Source of the DNA: Burkholderia sp. HI2500
Lineage (GTDB): Bacteria > Pseudomonadota > Gammaproteobacteria > Burkholderiales > Burkholderiaceae
DNA: 64,000 nucleotides
Assembly (NCBI RefSeq): GCF_002223055.1
Contig: NZ_NKFL01000006.1
Span: 682,001 to 746,000, forward strand
Direction of reading: 5' to 3'
Each line of letters opens with the position of its first letter. The stretch's first letter is position 1. Position numbers and translations under genes: made by a program. Under the pieces are notes generated by a model, which made no database searches, was not told the DNA's origin, and saw nothing but the letters and a program-made list of their open reading frames with translations. Below are positions 8,657 to 19,436 of the stretch, piece after piece.

Positions 8657-8684
8657 TTTACTCGTGGAAAGTCGCTCCTATAAT
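8657..8684 (+). promoter_or_regulatory. Promoter of the catabolic operon
   Basis: TATAAT at 8679-8684 is a perfect -10 box; the -35 box is weaker (TTTACT, 8657-8662, 16-base spacing). Transcription would start near 8691, about 70 bases before the first gene. The weak -35 would fit a promoter that is helped or limited by a regulator. Confidence 0.7.
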
Positions 8685-8702
8685 CACCATCCATAAACTG
8701 CT

Positions 8703-8718
8703 GTTCCGGATATGGAAC
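8703..8718. promoter_or_regulatory. Palindromic operator, operon side
   Basis: GTTCCGGATATGGAAC, the second copy of the GTTCC-N6-GGAAC palindrome. It begins 18 bases after the -10 box (about +12 to +27), mirroring the arrangement at the porin promoter. An extra half-site GGAACAA follows at about 8724-8730, which could allow cooperative binding of a second dimer. Confidence 0.75.
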
Positions 8719-8761
8719 AAATCGGAACAAACCGAGAGTCGATCAGAAGGAAGGGTGTGAG

Positions 8762-9079
8762 ATGTCTGAACAATGGGTTTGCGCCGGGCACGCCGGCGCG
8801 CTGTCGGAAGACACGCCGATCGAGTTCAAGCGGACCGACGGCGTCGAAATCGGGATCTACCGCGTCGGCGACGACGTGTATGCGCTCGAGAACGTGTGCC
8901 CGCATGCGTACGCGCTGCTGACGCAGGGGTTCGTCGACGAAGGCACGGTCGAATGCCCGCTGCACGAGGCCGTGTTCGACATCAAGACGGGCGAATGCCT
9001 GAAGGGTCCGGGCGGACGCGCACTGAAGCAGTACGCGGTGCGGCTCGCCGGCGAGGAAATCCAGATAAAGGTGGAGTGA
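8762..9079 (+). CDS. Rieske-type [2Fe-2S] ferredoxin
   Basis: A 105-residue soluble electron carrier. The cluster ligands are Cys46 and His48 (CPHAY) and Cys65 and His68 (CPLHEAVF), in a single Rieske domain with no extra region, like the ferredoxin components of three-component ring-hydroxylating oxygenases. It should carry electrons from the FAD reductase at 19433 to the oxygenase at 9445. It is the first gene of the operon and has a purine-rich ribosome binding site (AGGAAGGG). Confidence 0.93.
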   Translation: MSEQWVCAGHAGALSEDTPIEFKRTDGVEIGIYRVGDDVYALENVCPHAYALLTQGFVDEGTVECPLHEAVFDIKTGECLKGPGGRALKQYAVRLAGEEIQIKVE

Positions 9080-9080
9080 C

Positions 9081-9392
9081 ATGAAAGAAGCGACCGTGAA
9101 TTTCAATCCCTTCCTGAAGCCGTGGGTGGCGCCGCAGCCGAACAACGTCGCGGGCAAGGGGCAGATCGAGATCCCCGGCCAGGTCGAGAACCAGGTCTGG
9201 CAGAACCGCAAGGCCGCACCGACCCAGTACGAAAACGACCTCGGCGATGCGCTCGAACGCGTGTTCGAAGCCGGCGCGATCGAGCTGGACGAGGTCGTCG
9301 CGGGCCTGAACCGCATCGGCTTCCGCGCGCCGGACGGCACGGTCTGGACACCTGAGCGCTTCCGCGCCGAAATGGCCTCGCTCGCGGAATGA
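9081..9392 (+). CDS. Small conserved protein with recombinase-like helix-turn-helix domain
   Basis: A 103-residue protein starting one base after the ferredoxin stop. The first half is extended and Pro/Gln-rich; the second half is helical (ENDLGDALERVFEAGAIELD) and ends in a short turn-containing segment (APDGTVWTPERFRAEMASL) resembling the recombinase-like helix-turn-helix found in small proteins next to Rieske oxygenases. The role is not established: it could be a small oxygenase-associated subunit or an accessory factor rather than a DNA binder. Tight coupling to the ferredoxin favours a role in the oxygenase. Confidence 0.7.
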   Translation: MKEATVNFNPFLKPWVAPQPNNVAGKGQIEIPGQVENQVWQNRKAAPTQYENDLGDALERVFEAGAIELDEVVAGLNRIGFRAPDGTVWTPERFRAEMASLAE

Positions 9393-9444
9393 CCGCGTAA
9401 GCGCCGACCGCCGACCCGACGACAACCGCATCCGGAGCACACTG

Positions 9445-10521
9445 ATGACGTCCCCCGAACAACACGCAGCACAACACGACCCGGTCCGTGCCTATCTCGA
9501 CCGCGGCATCAAGAACTACTGGTATCCCGTCGCGCCGAGCTGGCAGGTGTCGAATGCACCGGTCGGCCTCACGCGCCTGTCCGAGCAGATCGTGCTGTGG
9601 CGCGATCACGACGGCAAGGTCCACGCGCTCGAGGATCGCTGCCCGCACCGCGGCGCACGCCTGTCGCTCGGCTGGAACCTCGGCGGCAACATCGCGTGCT
9701 GGTATCACGGCATCGAAGTCGACGGCGGCGGCACGGTCAACCGCGTGCCGGCCGTATCGAACTGTCCGCTCGAAGGCACGAAGTGCGTGAAGTCGTATCC
9801 GGTCGAGGAGAAGGCCGGCGCGATCTTCCTGTGGTTCGGCGACGAAGCGCACGGCGAGCCGGCGCCGTTGAACCTGCCCGAGGAACTGGTCGACGACGCG
9901 TACGGCCACTTCCTGTGCGTGTCGAACTGGAAGTGCAATTACCAGTACGCGATCGACAACGTGATGGACCCGATGCACGGCGCGTACCTGCATGCCACCT
10001 CGCACTCGATGGCCGAAGGCGACAAGCAGGCCGACATGCGCGTGCGCAAGACGGAAACGGGCCTGATGTTCGAGAAGATCGGCCAGCGCGACGTGAACTT
10101 CGACTGGGTCGAGCTTGGCGAAACGGGCTGCCTGTGGATGCGCCTCGCGATCCCGTACAAGCAGAAGTTCGGCCCGGGCGGCAACTTCGGGATCATCGGC
10201 TTCGCGACGCCGGTCGACGGCGACAACTGCCAGGTCTATTTCTGGCGCACCCGCAAGGTCAGCGGCTGGCAGCGCGACGTGTGGCGCTTCATGTATCGCA
10301 ACCGCCTCGAGGGCCTGCACTGGGACGTGCTCGAGCAGGACCGCTACGTCCTCGAAAGCCTCGCGCCGAATGCGCGCGATCACGAATACCTGTACCAGCA
10401 CGACGTCGGCATGACGCGCGTGCGCCGGATGCTGCGTACCCGTGCGCAGGAGCATCTTGCGGCGCTCGACGCACATCGCGCGGCGCAGGCGCAGGTCGCC
10501 TCGGAGCCGGCAAATGGCTGA
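9445..10521 (+). CDS. Aromatic ring-hydroxylating oxygenase, alpha subunit
   Basis: The 358-residue catalytic subunit of a Rieske non-heme iron oxygenase. The N-terminal Rieske cluster is bound by Cys66, His68 (CPHRGARLS), Cys85 and His88 (CWYHGIEV). The C-terminal iron site shows the bridging Asp and two His (D175, H178, H183 in VMDPMHGAYLHATSH). No beta-subunit gene follows, so an alpha-only oligomer is expected, as in phthalate, vanillate or carbazole-type oxygenases; the length fits. With a separate Rieske ferredoxin and FAD reductase in the operon the system is three-component. The reaction may be ring dihydroxylation, monohydroxylation or dealkylation; the extradiol enzyme downstream favours a route to a catechol. 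Confidence 0.93.
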   Translation: MTSPEQHAAQHDPVRAYLDRGIKNYWYPVAPSWQVSNAPVGLTRLSEQIVLWRDHDGKVHALEDRCPHRGARLSLGWNLGGNIACWYHGIEVDGGGTVNRVPAVSNCPLEGTKCVKSYPVEEKAGAIFLWFGDEAHGEPAPLNLPEELVDDAYGHFLCVSNWKCNYQYAIDNVMDPMHGAYLHATSHSMAEGDKQADMRVRKTETGLMFEKIGQRDVNFDWVELGETGCLWMRLAIPYKQKFGPGGNFGIIGFATPVDGDNCQVYFWRTRKVSGWQRDVWRFMYRNRLEGLHWDVLEQDRYVLESLAPNARDHEYLYQHDVGMTRVRRMLRTRAQEHLAALDAHRAAQAQVASEPANG

Positions 10522-11284
10522 GCGCGCTCCGGTCGTGTCGCTCACGGGGCGCCGCGTGCTCGTGACGGGTGGCGCGCGCGGGCTCGGCGCGGCGTTCGTG
10601 AAGGCGCTCGTCGAAGCGGGCGCGCAGGTCGCGTTCGGCGACGTGCTGGCCGACGAAGGCCGCGCGCTGGCCGCGCAACTCGCCGAAGCCGGCCATGTCG
10701 TGCATTGCTTCGCGCTCGATCTCGCCGATCCGGCGAGCGTCACCGCGTTCGTCGCGCAGGGCGCGGCGGCGCTCGGCGGCATCGACGCGCTGATCAACAA
10801 CGCGGCGATCACGAACTCGGGCGGCAAGCTGTCGACCGAGCTCGACGTGTCGACCTGGGACGCCGTGATGAACGTAAACGTTCGCGGCGTGTGGCTCGTC
10901 AGCAATGCGGCGCTGCCGTATCTCGCGCAGTCGGGCCGCGGCGCGATCGTGAACCTCGCGTCGGACACCGCGCTGTGGGGCGCGCCGAAGCTGCTCGCGT
11001 ACGTCGCGAGCAAGGGCGCGGTGATCGCGATGACGCATGCGCAGGCACGCGAGTTCGGCGCGCACGGCGTGACGGTCAATGCGATCGCGCCGGGGCTGAC
11101 CGAAGTCGAGGCGACCGCCTACGTGCCGGCCGAGCGCCACGCGTTCTACCTGCAGGGCCGCGCGCTGACGCGTGCGCAGGTGCCCGACGACGTGACGGGC
11201 CCCGTGCTGTTCCTGCTGTCGGACGGCGCGCGCTTCGTGACGGGTCAACTGCTGCCGGTGAACGGCGGCTTCGTGATGAATTGA
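10514..11284 (+). CDS. Short-chain dehydrogenase/reductase (candidate dihydrodiol dehydrogenase)
   Basis: A 256-residue classical SDR with all key residues: TGGARGLG (18-25) for the dinucleotide, NNAA (95-98), Ser150, and Tyr163-x3-Lys167 (YVASK). The start codon overlaps the oxygenase stop by eight bases. In this setting it could dehydrogenate the cis-diol made by the oxygenase to a catechol, but alcohol or amine dehydrogenation later in the route is equally open. Confidence 0.87.
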   Translation: MAERAPVVSLTGRRVLVTGGARGLGAAFVKALVEAGAQVAFGDVLADEGRALAAQLAEAGHVVHCFALDLADPASVTAFVAQGAAALGGIDALINNAAITNSGGKLSTELDVSTWDAVMNVNVRGVWLVSNAALPYLAQSGRGAIVNLASDTALWGAPKLLAYVASKGAVIAMTHAQAREFGAHGVTVNAIAPGLTEVEATAYVPAERHAFYLQGRALTRAQVPDDVTGPVLFLLSDGARFVTGQLLPVNGGFVMN

Positions 11285-11321
11285 TTGAATTGAAGTTTTC
11301 ACTCTGATGAAGGAGAGGACG

Positions 11322-11849
11322 ATGGCGGACGCCGATCTCGAACGCAAGTCGTGGGACCAGCCGGAAGGCGCAAGCTTCAACGACTGGATGGAAGGGCGCG
11401 TGGCGCGCTACGCAACCCGTCGCTACGACTGGGACGCACTGAAGTTCCAGGCCGACTACGACCCGAAGTACCGCCGTGCGCAGATGCGCTACGTCGGCAC
11501 GGGCGGCACGGGCGTCGCGAAGGACGTCAACACGGTGCCGGCCGGCGGCTTCACGTTCTCGACGATGGTCATCCCGGCCGGCAACATCGGCCCGAGCCAC
11601 ATCCACATGGACGTCGAGGAAATCTTCTTCGTGCTGCGCGGCAAGATGAAGGTGATCTGCGAGCGTGACGGCGAGACGTGGGAAGCGATCCTCGGCGAGC
11701 GCGACCTGATCTCGGTGCCGCCGGGCGTGTATCGCACGGAAATCAACATCGGCGAGGAAGATGCGCTGATGTGCGTGATGCTCGGTTCGCCGAAGCCGGT
11801 CACGCCGACCTATCCGCCCGATTCGCCGCTCGCGAAGATCAAGCGCTGA
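11322..11849 (+). CDS. Cupin-domain protein
   Basis: A 175-residue single-domain cupin. The first cupin motif is visible in PAGNIGPSHIHMDVEEIFFV with the two metal-type His and a Glu, and a second, weaker half follows (GERDLISVPPGVYR). ATG 11322 is chosen because AGGAG lies at 11311-11315; the ATG at 11307 would place that site inside the gene. Possible roles are a metal-dependent dioxygenase, isomerase or decarboxylase acting on an intermediate of the pathway. The exact reaction is unknown. Confidence 0.82.
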   Translation: MADADLERKSWDQPEGASFNDWMEGRVARYATRRYDWDALKFQADYDPKYRRAQMRYVGTGGTGVAKDVNTVPAGGFTFSTMVIPAGNIGPSHIHMDVEEIFFVLRGKMKVICERDGETWEAILGERDLISVPPGVYRTEINIGEEDALMCVMLGSPKPVTPTYPPDSPLAKIKR

Positions 11850-11867
11850 GACGGAGCGGGTGAGGCA

Positions 11868-12764
11868 ATGAGTGTCATCGACAAACGTGAACGCGACCGC
11901 ACCGCGGCGTTCGCCGCGCTGCTCGGGCAGTTTCCGGAACAGCGTTGCGCGGCCGGCGCGGCGGGCACGATCGGTTATCGCGAGGCCGGCGCGCAGCATG
12001 CAGGCCGTGCGCTGCCCGTCGTGCTGCTGCACGGCATCGGCTCGGGCGCCGCATCGTGGGTCCGCCAGCTCGACACGCTCGGCGCATCGCGGCGCGTGCT
12101 CGCGTGGGATGCGCCCGGTTACGGCGTGTCGACGCCGGTGCACGGCGCGTCGCCGACCGCCGCCGATTACGCGGCATCGCTGAACGCGTGGCTCGAGGCA
12201 CTCGGCATCGAACGCTGCGTGCTGGTCGGTCATTCGCTCGGCGCGATCATCGCAGGCGGTCTCGCCCGCGTGATGCCCGCGCGGATCGCCGGCCTGCTGC
12301 TGGTGTCGCCCGCGGGCGGCTACGGCAGCGCACCGGCCGAAACACGCGAATCGCGCCGCGACGCGCGGCTCGCGATGCTTGCCGAACTCGGCCCGGCCGG
12401 GCTTGCCGAGCAGCGCAGCAGCAACATGCTGTCCGGTTTCGCGAACGAGGATGCGCGTGCGTGGGTGCGCTGGAACATGGCGCGCATCGTGCCGGCCGGC
12501 TACGCGCAGGCCACGCATCTGCTCGCGAACGCCGATCTCGCCACCGATCTCGCCGGCTTTCGCGGCCGCACGGCCGTGGCCGTCGGCGCGAACGACGCGA
12601 TCACGCCGCCCGCCGCGTGCGAGCGGATCGCCGCGGCCGCGCACGTCGGGCTGCAGGTGATTCCGCAAGCAGGCCATGCCGGCTACGTGGAAGCACCGGC
12701 TGTCTATTCCGCACTGATCGACACGTTCTGCCGTCAGTGCGACCAACAGCGGGGACTGGCATGA
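11868..12764 (+). CDS. Alpha/beta hydrolase (candidate ring-fission-product hydrolase)
   Basis: A 298-residue alpha/beta hydrolase with oxyanion His-Gly (HGIGSGAASW, 55-64), nucleophile Ser123 in GHSLGA, acid Asp243 and His270 (QAGHAGYVE). Its size and motifs fit the family that hydrolyses carbon-carbon bonds in meta-cleavage products, which would suit the extradiol dioxygenase encoded downstream; an esterase role is also possible. Its TGA overlaps the ATG of the following IclR gene. Confidence 0.85.
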   Translation: MSVIDKRERDRTAAFAALLGQFPEQRCAAGAAGTIGYREAGAQHAGRALPVVLLHGIGSGAASWVRQLDTLGASRRVLAWDAPGYGVSTPVHGASPTAADYAASLNAWLEALGIERCVLVGHSLGAIIAGGLARVMPARIAGLLLVSPAGGYGSAPAETRESRRDARLAMLAELGPAGLAEQRSSNMLSGFANEDARAWVRWNMARIVPAGYAQATHLLANADLATDLAGFRGRTAVAVGANDAITPPAACERIAAAAHVGLQVIPQAGHAGYVEAPAVYSALIDTFCRQCDQQRGLA

Positions 12765-13618
12765 ACGAACCGCTGCAACAACCCGAACTCGAAAGCGGCA
12801 AGGCCGAAGCCAGCTACGTGGTCCCCGGCCTTGAACGCGGGCTGCGGATTCTCGCCGAATTCTCGCCGCGCGAGCCCGTGCTCGGCGCGCCCGAATTGTC
12901 GAAGCGGCTCGGCATTCCGCGCACGACGGTATTCCGTCTGCTGCAGACGCTCGAATCGCTCGGCTTTCTCGAGCGCGCGGACAAGGATCGCAACTACAAG
13001 CTCGGCATCGCCGTGCTGCGGCTTGGCTTCGAATACCTGAGCTCGCTGGAGCTGACCGATCTCGGCCTGCCCGTGATCGAAAGCCTGCGCGATGCGACCG
13101 GCTTCACGACGCACATCGTGATCCGCGATGGCCGTGACGTGGTGTTCGTCGCGAAGGCGCAGAGCCAGGCGCCGGTGTTCAGCTCGATCCGCGTGAACGT
13201 CGGCACGCGCTTGCCCGCGCATGCGACGACGCACGGCCACGTGCTGATGGGCGACCTGTCGCTGAAGGAGCTGCATGCGCTGTATCCGGAAGGCGCGCTG
13301 AACCGGATGACGAACGCGACGCCGGAAACGGTCGACGCGCTGTACGAAGTGATCCGCGAGGATGCGCTGCGCGGCTACGGCGTCAGCAATTCGTCGTTCG
13401 AGCGCGGCATCTCTGTGGTCACCGCGCCGGTGCGCAACGAGACGCAGAAGATCGTCGCGTGCATCACCGTGACGGTGCCGAGGCCGGAAATCGACGCGGC
13501 GCTGATCGCGGACGGCCTGATCGACAAGGTGCAGCGCGCGGCGGCGGAACTGTCGCGGCGGCTCAATTACCGCTCGGATGACGAGCACACGTTTCTCAAG
13601 GCATTAGGACTCCGATGA
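12761..13618 (+). CDS. IclR-family transcriptional regulator (copy 2)
   Basis: A 285-residue paralog of the regulator at 6255. The helix-turn-helix region (VPGLERGLRILAEFSPREPVL) is nearly identical in the two, so both probably read the same DNA site. The effector domain differs more, for example in QSQAPVFSSIRVNV against QSNTSMFGSVKVHV. It lies in the middle of the operon with ATGA overlaps on both sides, so it is transcribed with the genes it may control and forms a feedback loop. Confidence 0.9.
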   Translation: MNEPLQQPELESGKAEASYVVPGLERGLRILAEFSPREPVLGAPELSKRLGIPRTTVFRLLQTLESLGFLERADKDRNYKLGIAVLRLGFEYLSSLELTDLGLPVIESLRDATGFTTHIVIRDGRDVVFVAKAQSQAPVFSSIRVNVGTRLPAHATTHGHVLMGDLSLKELHALYPEGALNRMTNATPETVDALYEVIREDALRGYGVSNSSFERGISVVTAPVRNETQKIVACITVTVPRPEIDAALIADGLIDKVQRAAAELSRRLNYRSDDEHTFLKALGLR

Positions 13619-14404
13619 TTCAGATCGATCTGACCGGGCAGGTGGCGGTGGTGACGGGCGGTTCGTCCGGCATCGGCCTGGCGACCGCCGAACGGTTCCT
13701 GCAGGCGGGCGCGTCGGTCGCGATTTGCGGCCGCGACAGCGAGCGCCTCGCACGCGCCGAAGCGATGCTCGTCGAAAAGTATCCGGGCGCGCAACTGCTC
13801 GCCGCGCGCTGCAACGTGCTCGACGAAGCCGACGTGGCTGCTTTTGCGCAAGCCGTATCGGCGCGCTTCGGCCGTGCCGACATGCTGGTCAACAACGCCG
13901 GCCAGGGCCGCGTGTCGACCTTCGCCGACACGACCGACGACGCATGGCGCGAAGAACTCGAGCTGAAGTATTTCAGCATCATCCGCCCGACGCGCGCATT
14001 CCTGCCGCTGCTGCGCGACGCGCAGGCGCCGACGATCACCTGCGTGAACTCGCTGCTCGCGCTGCAGCCGGAGCCGCACATGGTCGCGACGTCGTCGGCG
14101 CGCGCGGGCGTGCTGAGCCTCGTGAAGTCGCTCGCGACCGAACTCGCGCCGCAGCGCATCCGCGTGAACTCGATCCTGATCGGCATCGTCGAGTCGGGCC
14201 AGTGGCGCCGCCGGTACGAAACGCAGGCGCAGTCCGGCGAGAGCTGGGAGGACTGGACGGGCGCGATCGCCCGCACGAAGAACATTCCGCTGAACCGCTT
14301 CGGCAAGCCTGACGAGGCCGCCTGGGCACTCTTTTATCTCGCAACGCATCTGTCGTCCTACACGACGGGCAGCCATATCGACGTTTCTGGAGGCTTTGCA
14401 CGCC

Positions 14405-14412
<8 letters not shown>
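13615..14412 (+). CDS. SDR-fold protein with substituted catalytic Tyr and Lys
   Basis: A 265-residue SDR fold with an intact dinucleotide motif (TGGSSGIG, 14-21) and NNAG (93-96). Ser146 (CVNSLLAL) is in place, but the position of the catalytic Tyr, 13 residues on, is Thr159 and that of the Lys is Arg163 (MVATSSARAGVLSL). The protein is otherwise well formed and full-length, so it is not a decayed gene. It may use another mechanism, act as a non-dehydrogenase (for example a lyase or dehydratase) or serve as a structural partner. Overlaps of ATGA upstream and eight bases downstream show it is a regular operon member. Confidence 0.85.
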
Positions 14413-16892
<2,480 letters not shown>

Positions 16893-16964
16893 CCGGGCCC
16901 TTGAATGCCTGCCCGCGCCACCGCGAGGGTGGACGTGCAGAGACAGATTTGTGGGACTTGTGAC

Positions 16965-18455
16965 ATGACTCCTTTCGATACGAGCCTCGTACCCGACGGC
17001 AACATCCTGATCGGCGGCGAATGGCGGCGCGGCCGTGGCGCGCCTTACGCGAGCATCTATCCGGCCGACCAGTCGCTGAACATGGAAGTGTCGACCGCGA
17101 ATGCGGACGACGCGGCCGAAGCCGTCGTGGCCGCCGATGCCGCATGGCGCCGCGCCGACTGGGCCGGGCTGAAGCCGCACCAGCGCGCGCAGGTGCTGTA
17201 CCGCATCGCCGATCTGATCATGCAGCGCCATGAGGCGCTCGCGAACCTGCAGCGCCGCGACAACGGCAAGCCGATCGGCGAGACGCGCGTGCTGGTGGCG
17301 AGCGCCGCGAACACGTTCCGCTATTTCGCGGCGTGCCTTGAAACGCTCGACGAGGAACTGACGCCGTCGCGCGGCGATTACCTGACGATGAGCGTGTACG
17401 AGCCGATCGGCGTGATCGCGGCGATCACGCCGTGGAATTCGCCGATCGCGTCCGATGCGCAGAAGCTCGCGCCGGCGCTGGCGGGCGGCAATGCGGTGGT
17501 GCTGAAGCCGGCCGAAGTCACGCCGCTCGTGTCGCTCGCGCTGGCGCGCATCTGCGAGGAAGCGGGCGTGCCGAAGGGCGTGCTGAGCGTGCTGCCGGGC
17601 AAGGGTTCGGTGATCGGCGACGTGCTCGTGCGTCATCCGCTGGTGAAGAAGGTGTCGTTCACCGGCGGCACCGAAGTGGGCCGCGGCATCGCGCGCATCG
17701 CGGCCGAGAAGCTGATGCCCGTGTCGCTCGAACTCGGCGGCAAGTCGCCGACCATCGTGTGCGACGACGCCGATCTCGACCACGCGGTCAACGGCGTGCT
17801 GTACGGCATCTTCAGCTCGTCGGGCGAAGCGTGCATCGCGGGCTCGCGGTTGTTCGTGCAACGTTCGGTGTACGACGAATTCATGAAGCGTTTGGTGGCC
17901 GGCGCACGCAAGCTGCGCGTGGGCGATCCGACGCGCCCCGACACGCAGATGGGGCCGTTGATCACCGCGAAGCATCGCGAATCGGTGGAGCGCTACGTGG
18001 CGCTCGGTCTCGAGGAAGGCGGCCGCCTGCTGTGCGGCGGCGAGCGGCCTGCGGGCGACGGGCGCGAGGACGGCTTCTTCTATCAGCCGACGATTCTCGA
18101 AGGGCTGCCGAACAGCGCGCGCATCTGCCAGGAAGAAATCTTCGGCCCGGTGCTCGTCGCGATGCCGTTCGACGACGAAGCGTCGCTGATCGCGCAGGCG
18201 AACGACAGCGTGTTCGGCCTGGCGGCCGGCATCTGGACGCGCGACTACAAGCGCGCATGGCGCATCGCACGTGCGCTGGAGACGGGCACCGTCTGGATCA
18301 ACACGTACAAGCTGTTTTCGATCTCCACGCCATTCTCGGGCTGGAAGGAGAGCGGGATGGGGCGCGAGAAGGGGCGTCTCGGCATCCGCGAGTACATGCA
18401 GCAGAAGAGCCTCTACTGGGGCTTGAACGACGCGCCGCTGCCGTGGGCGAACTGA
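16965..18455 (+). CDS. NAD(P)-dependent aldehyde dehydrogenase
   Basis: A 496-residue aldehyde dehydrogenase with all landmarks: the TPWNSP motif carrying the oxyanion Asn (about 165), KPAE for cofactor binding, FTGG, the general base Glu in LELGGKSP (about 265) and the nucleophile Cys in SSGEACIAGSRL (about 299). It oxidises an aldehyde to an acid, plausibly the product of the preceding ThDP enzyme. It follows the aspartate dehydrogenase-like gene by 72 bases, the longest gap among the later genes of the operon. ATG 16965 is the start that aligns with the family; an upstream in-frame ATG at 16905 adds unrelated residues. Confidence 0.92.
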   Translation: MTPFDTSLVPDGNILIGGEWRRGRGAPYASIYPADQSLNMEVSTANADDAAEAVVAADAAWRRADWAGLKPHQRAQVLYRIADLIMQRHEALANLQRRDNGKPIGETRVLVASAANTFRYFAACLETLDEELTPSRGDYLTMSVYEPIGVIAAITPWNSPIASDAQKLAPALAGGNAVVLKPAEVTPLVSLALARICEEAGVPKGVLSVLPGKGSVIGDVLVRHPLVKKVSFTGGTEVGRGIARIAAEKLMPVSLELGGKSPTIVCDDADLDHAVNGVLYGIFSSSGEACIAGSRLFVQRSVYDEFMKRLVAGARKLRVGDPTRPDTQMGPLITAKHRESVERYVALGLEEGGRLLCGGERPAGDGREDGFFYQPTILEGLPNSARICQEEIFGPVLVAMPFDDEASLIAQANDSVFGLAAGIWTRDYKRAWRIARALETGTVWINTYKLFSISTPFSGWKESGMGREKGRLGIREYMQQKSLYWGLNDAPLPWAN

Positions 18456-18473
18456 GCGAAGGGGAATGACGCA

Positions 18474-19436
18474 ATGAGCATTTTGGGAATCGAGCAGATC
18501 ACGTACGGCGTCGACGACCTCGCGACCTGCCGGCGCTTTTTCGCCGACTGGGGGATGAAGGAAGTCTCGCACGACGACACGCGCGCACGCTTCGAGACGC
18601 TGAACGGCTGCACCGTGCTGGCCGTCAAGGCCGACGATCCGTCGCTGCCGCCCGCGTTCGAAGCGGGCCCGACGCTGCGGGAAGTCACGTGGGGCGTCGC
18701 GACGCGGCAGGAACTCGACGCGCTGCGCACGAAGCTCGCCGGCCAGCCCGGTTATTACGCGCAGGACGATGCGGTCGGCTGCATCGACCCGAACGGGATG
18801 GCGATCCGCATCGAAGTTACGCGCAAGCGCGCACTCGACATCAAGGGCTCGCCGTCGAACGTGTGGGGCCAGACGCTGCGCGTCGACCAGCCGAGCCCGA
18901 TCTATGCGCGCGCGGAGCCGGTCGAGGTCGGGCACGTGGTGTTCTTCACGAACTGCCTCGACGCGCAGGAAAAGTTCTATCACGACCTGCTGGGCTTCGA
19001 GACGTCCGACCGTTATCCGGGGCGCGGCGCGTTCATGCGCTGCGCGCCGCACGGCGGCCACCACGACCTGTTCCTGCTCGCGCTGCCGAACGGCAAACGT
19101 GGCCTGAACCACGTCGCCTTCACCGTGCGCGACATCCACGAGGTGTTCGGCGGCGGCATGCACATCGACCGCTGCGGCTGGGAAACGCAACTCGGCCCGG
19201 GCCGCCACCCGGTGTCGTCCGCGTACTTCTGGTACTTCCAGAACCCGGCCGGCGCGCTGATCGAGTACTACGCGGATGAAGACGTGCTGACGCCCGAATG
19301 GCAGCCGCGCGAGTTCGAGCCGGGCCCGACCGTGTTCGCCGAATGGGCGGTCGACGGCGGCCTCGACGGCAACACGCGCCGGCAGAAGAACGCGAAGGCG
19401 CCGGAAGGGAAGTTCATGACGGAGCGCAAATCATGA
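18474..19436 (+). CDS. Extradiol ring-cleavage dioxygenase, VOC superfamily (BphC-like)
   Basis: A 320-residue type I extradiol dioxygenase built of two VOC modules. The iron site in the second module is complete: His154 (VEVGHVVFF), His213 (GLNHVAF) and Glu264 (ALIEYYAD). The second-shell residues of BphC-type enzymes are also visible: His196/197 (GGHHDLF), His245 in GPGRH and Tyr254. It should open a catecholic ring next to its hydroxyls using O2. The tail after residue 270 is longer than in BphC. Its TGA overlaps the ATG of the reductase gene. Confidence 0.88.
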   Translation: MSILGIEQITYGVDDLATCRRFFADWGMKEVSHDDTRARFETLNGCTVLAVKADDPSLPPAFEAGPTLREVTWGVATRQELDALRTKLAGQPGYYAQDDAVGCIDPNGMAIRIEVTRKRALDIKGSPSNVWGQTLRVDQPSPIYARAEPVEVGHVVFFTNCLDAQEKFYHDLLGFETSDRYPGRGAFMRCAPHGGHHDLFLLALPNGKRGLNHVAFTVRDIHEVFGGGMHIDRCGWETQLGPGRHPVSSAYFWYFQNPAGALIEYYADEDVLTPEWQPREFEPGPTVFAEWAVDGGLDGNTRRQKNAKAPEGKFMTERKS

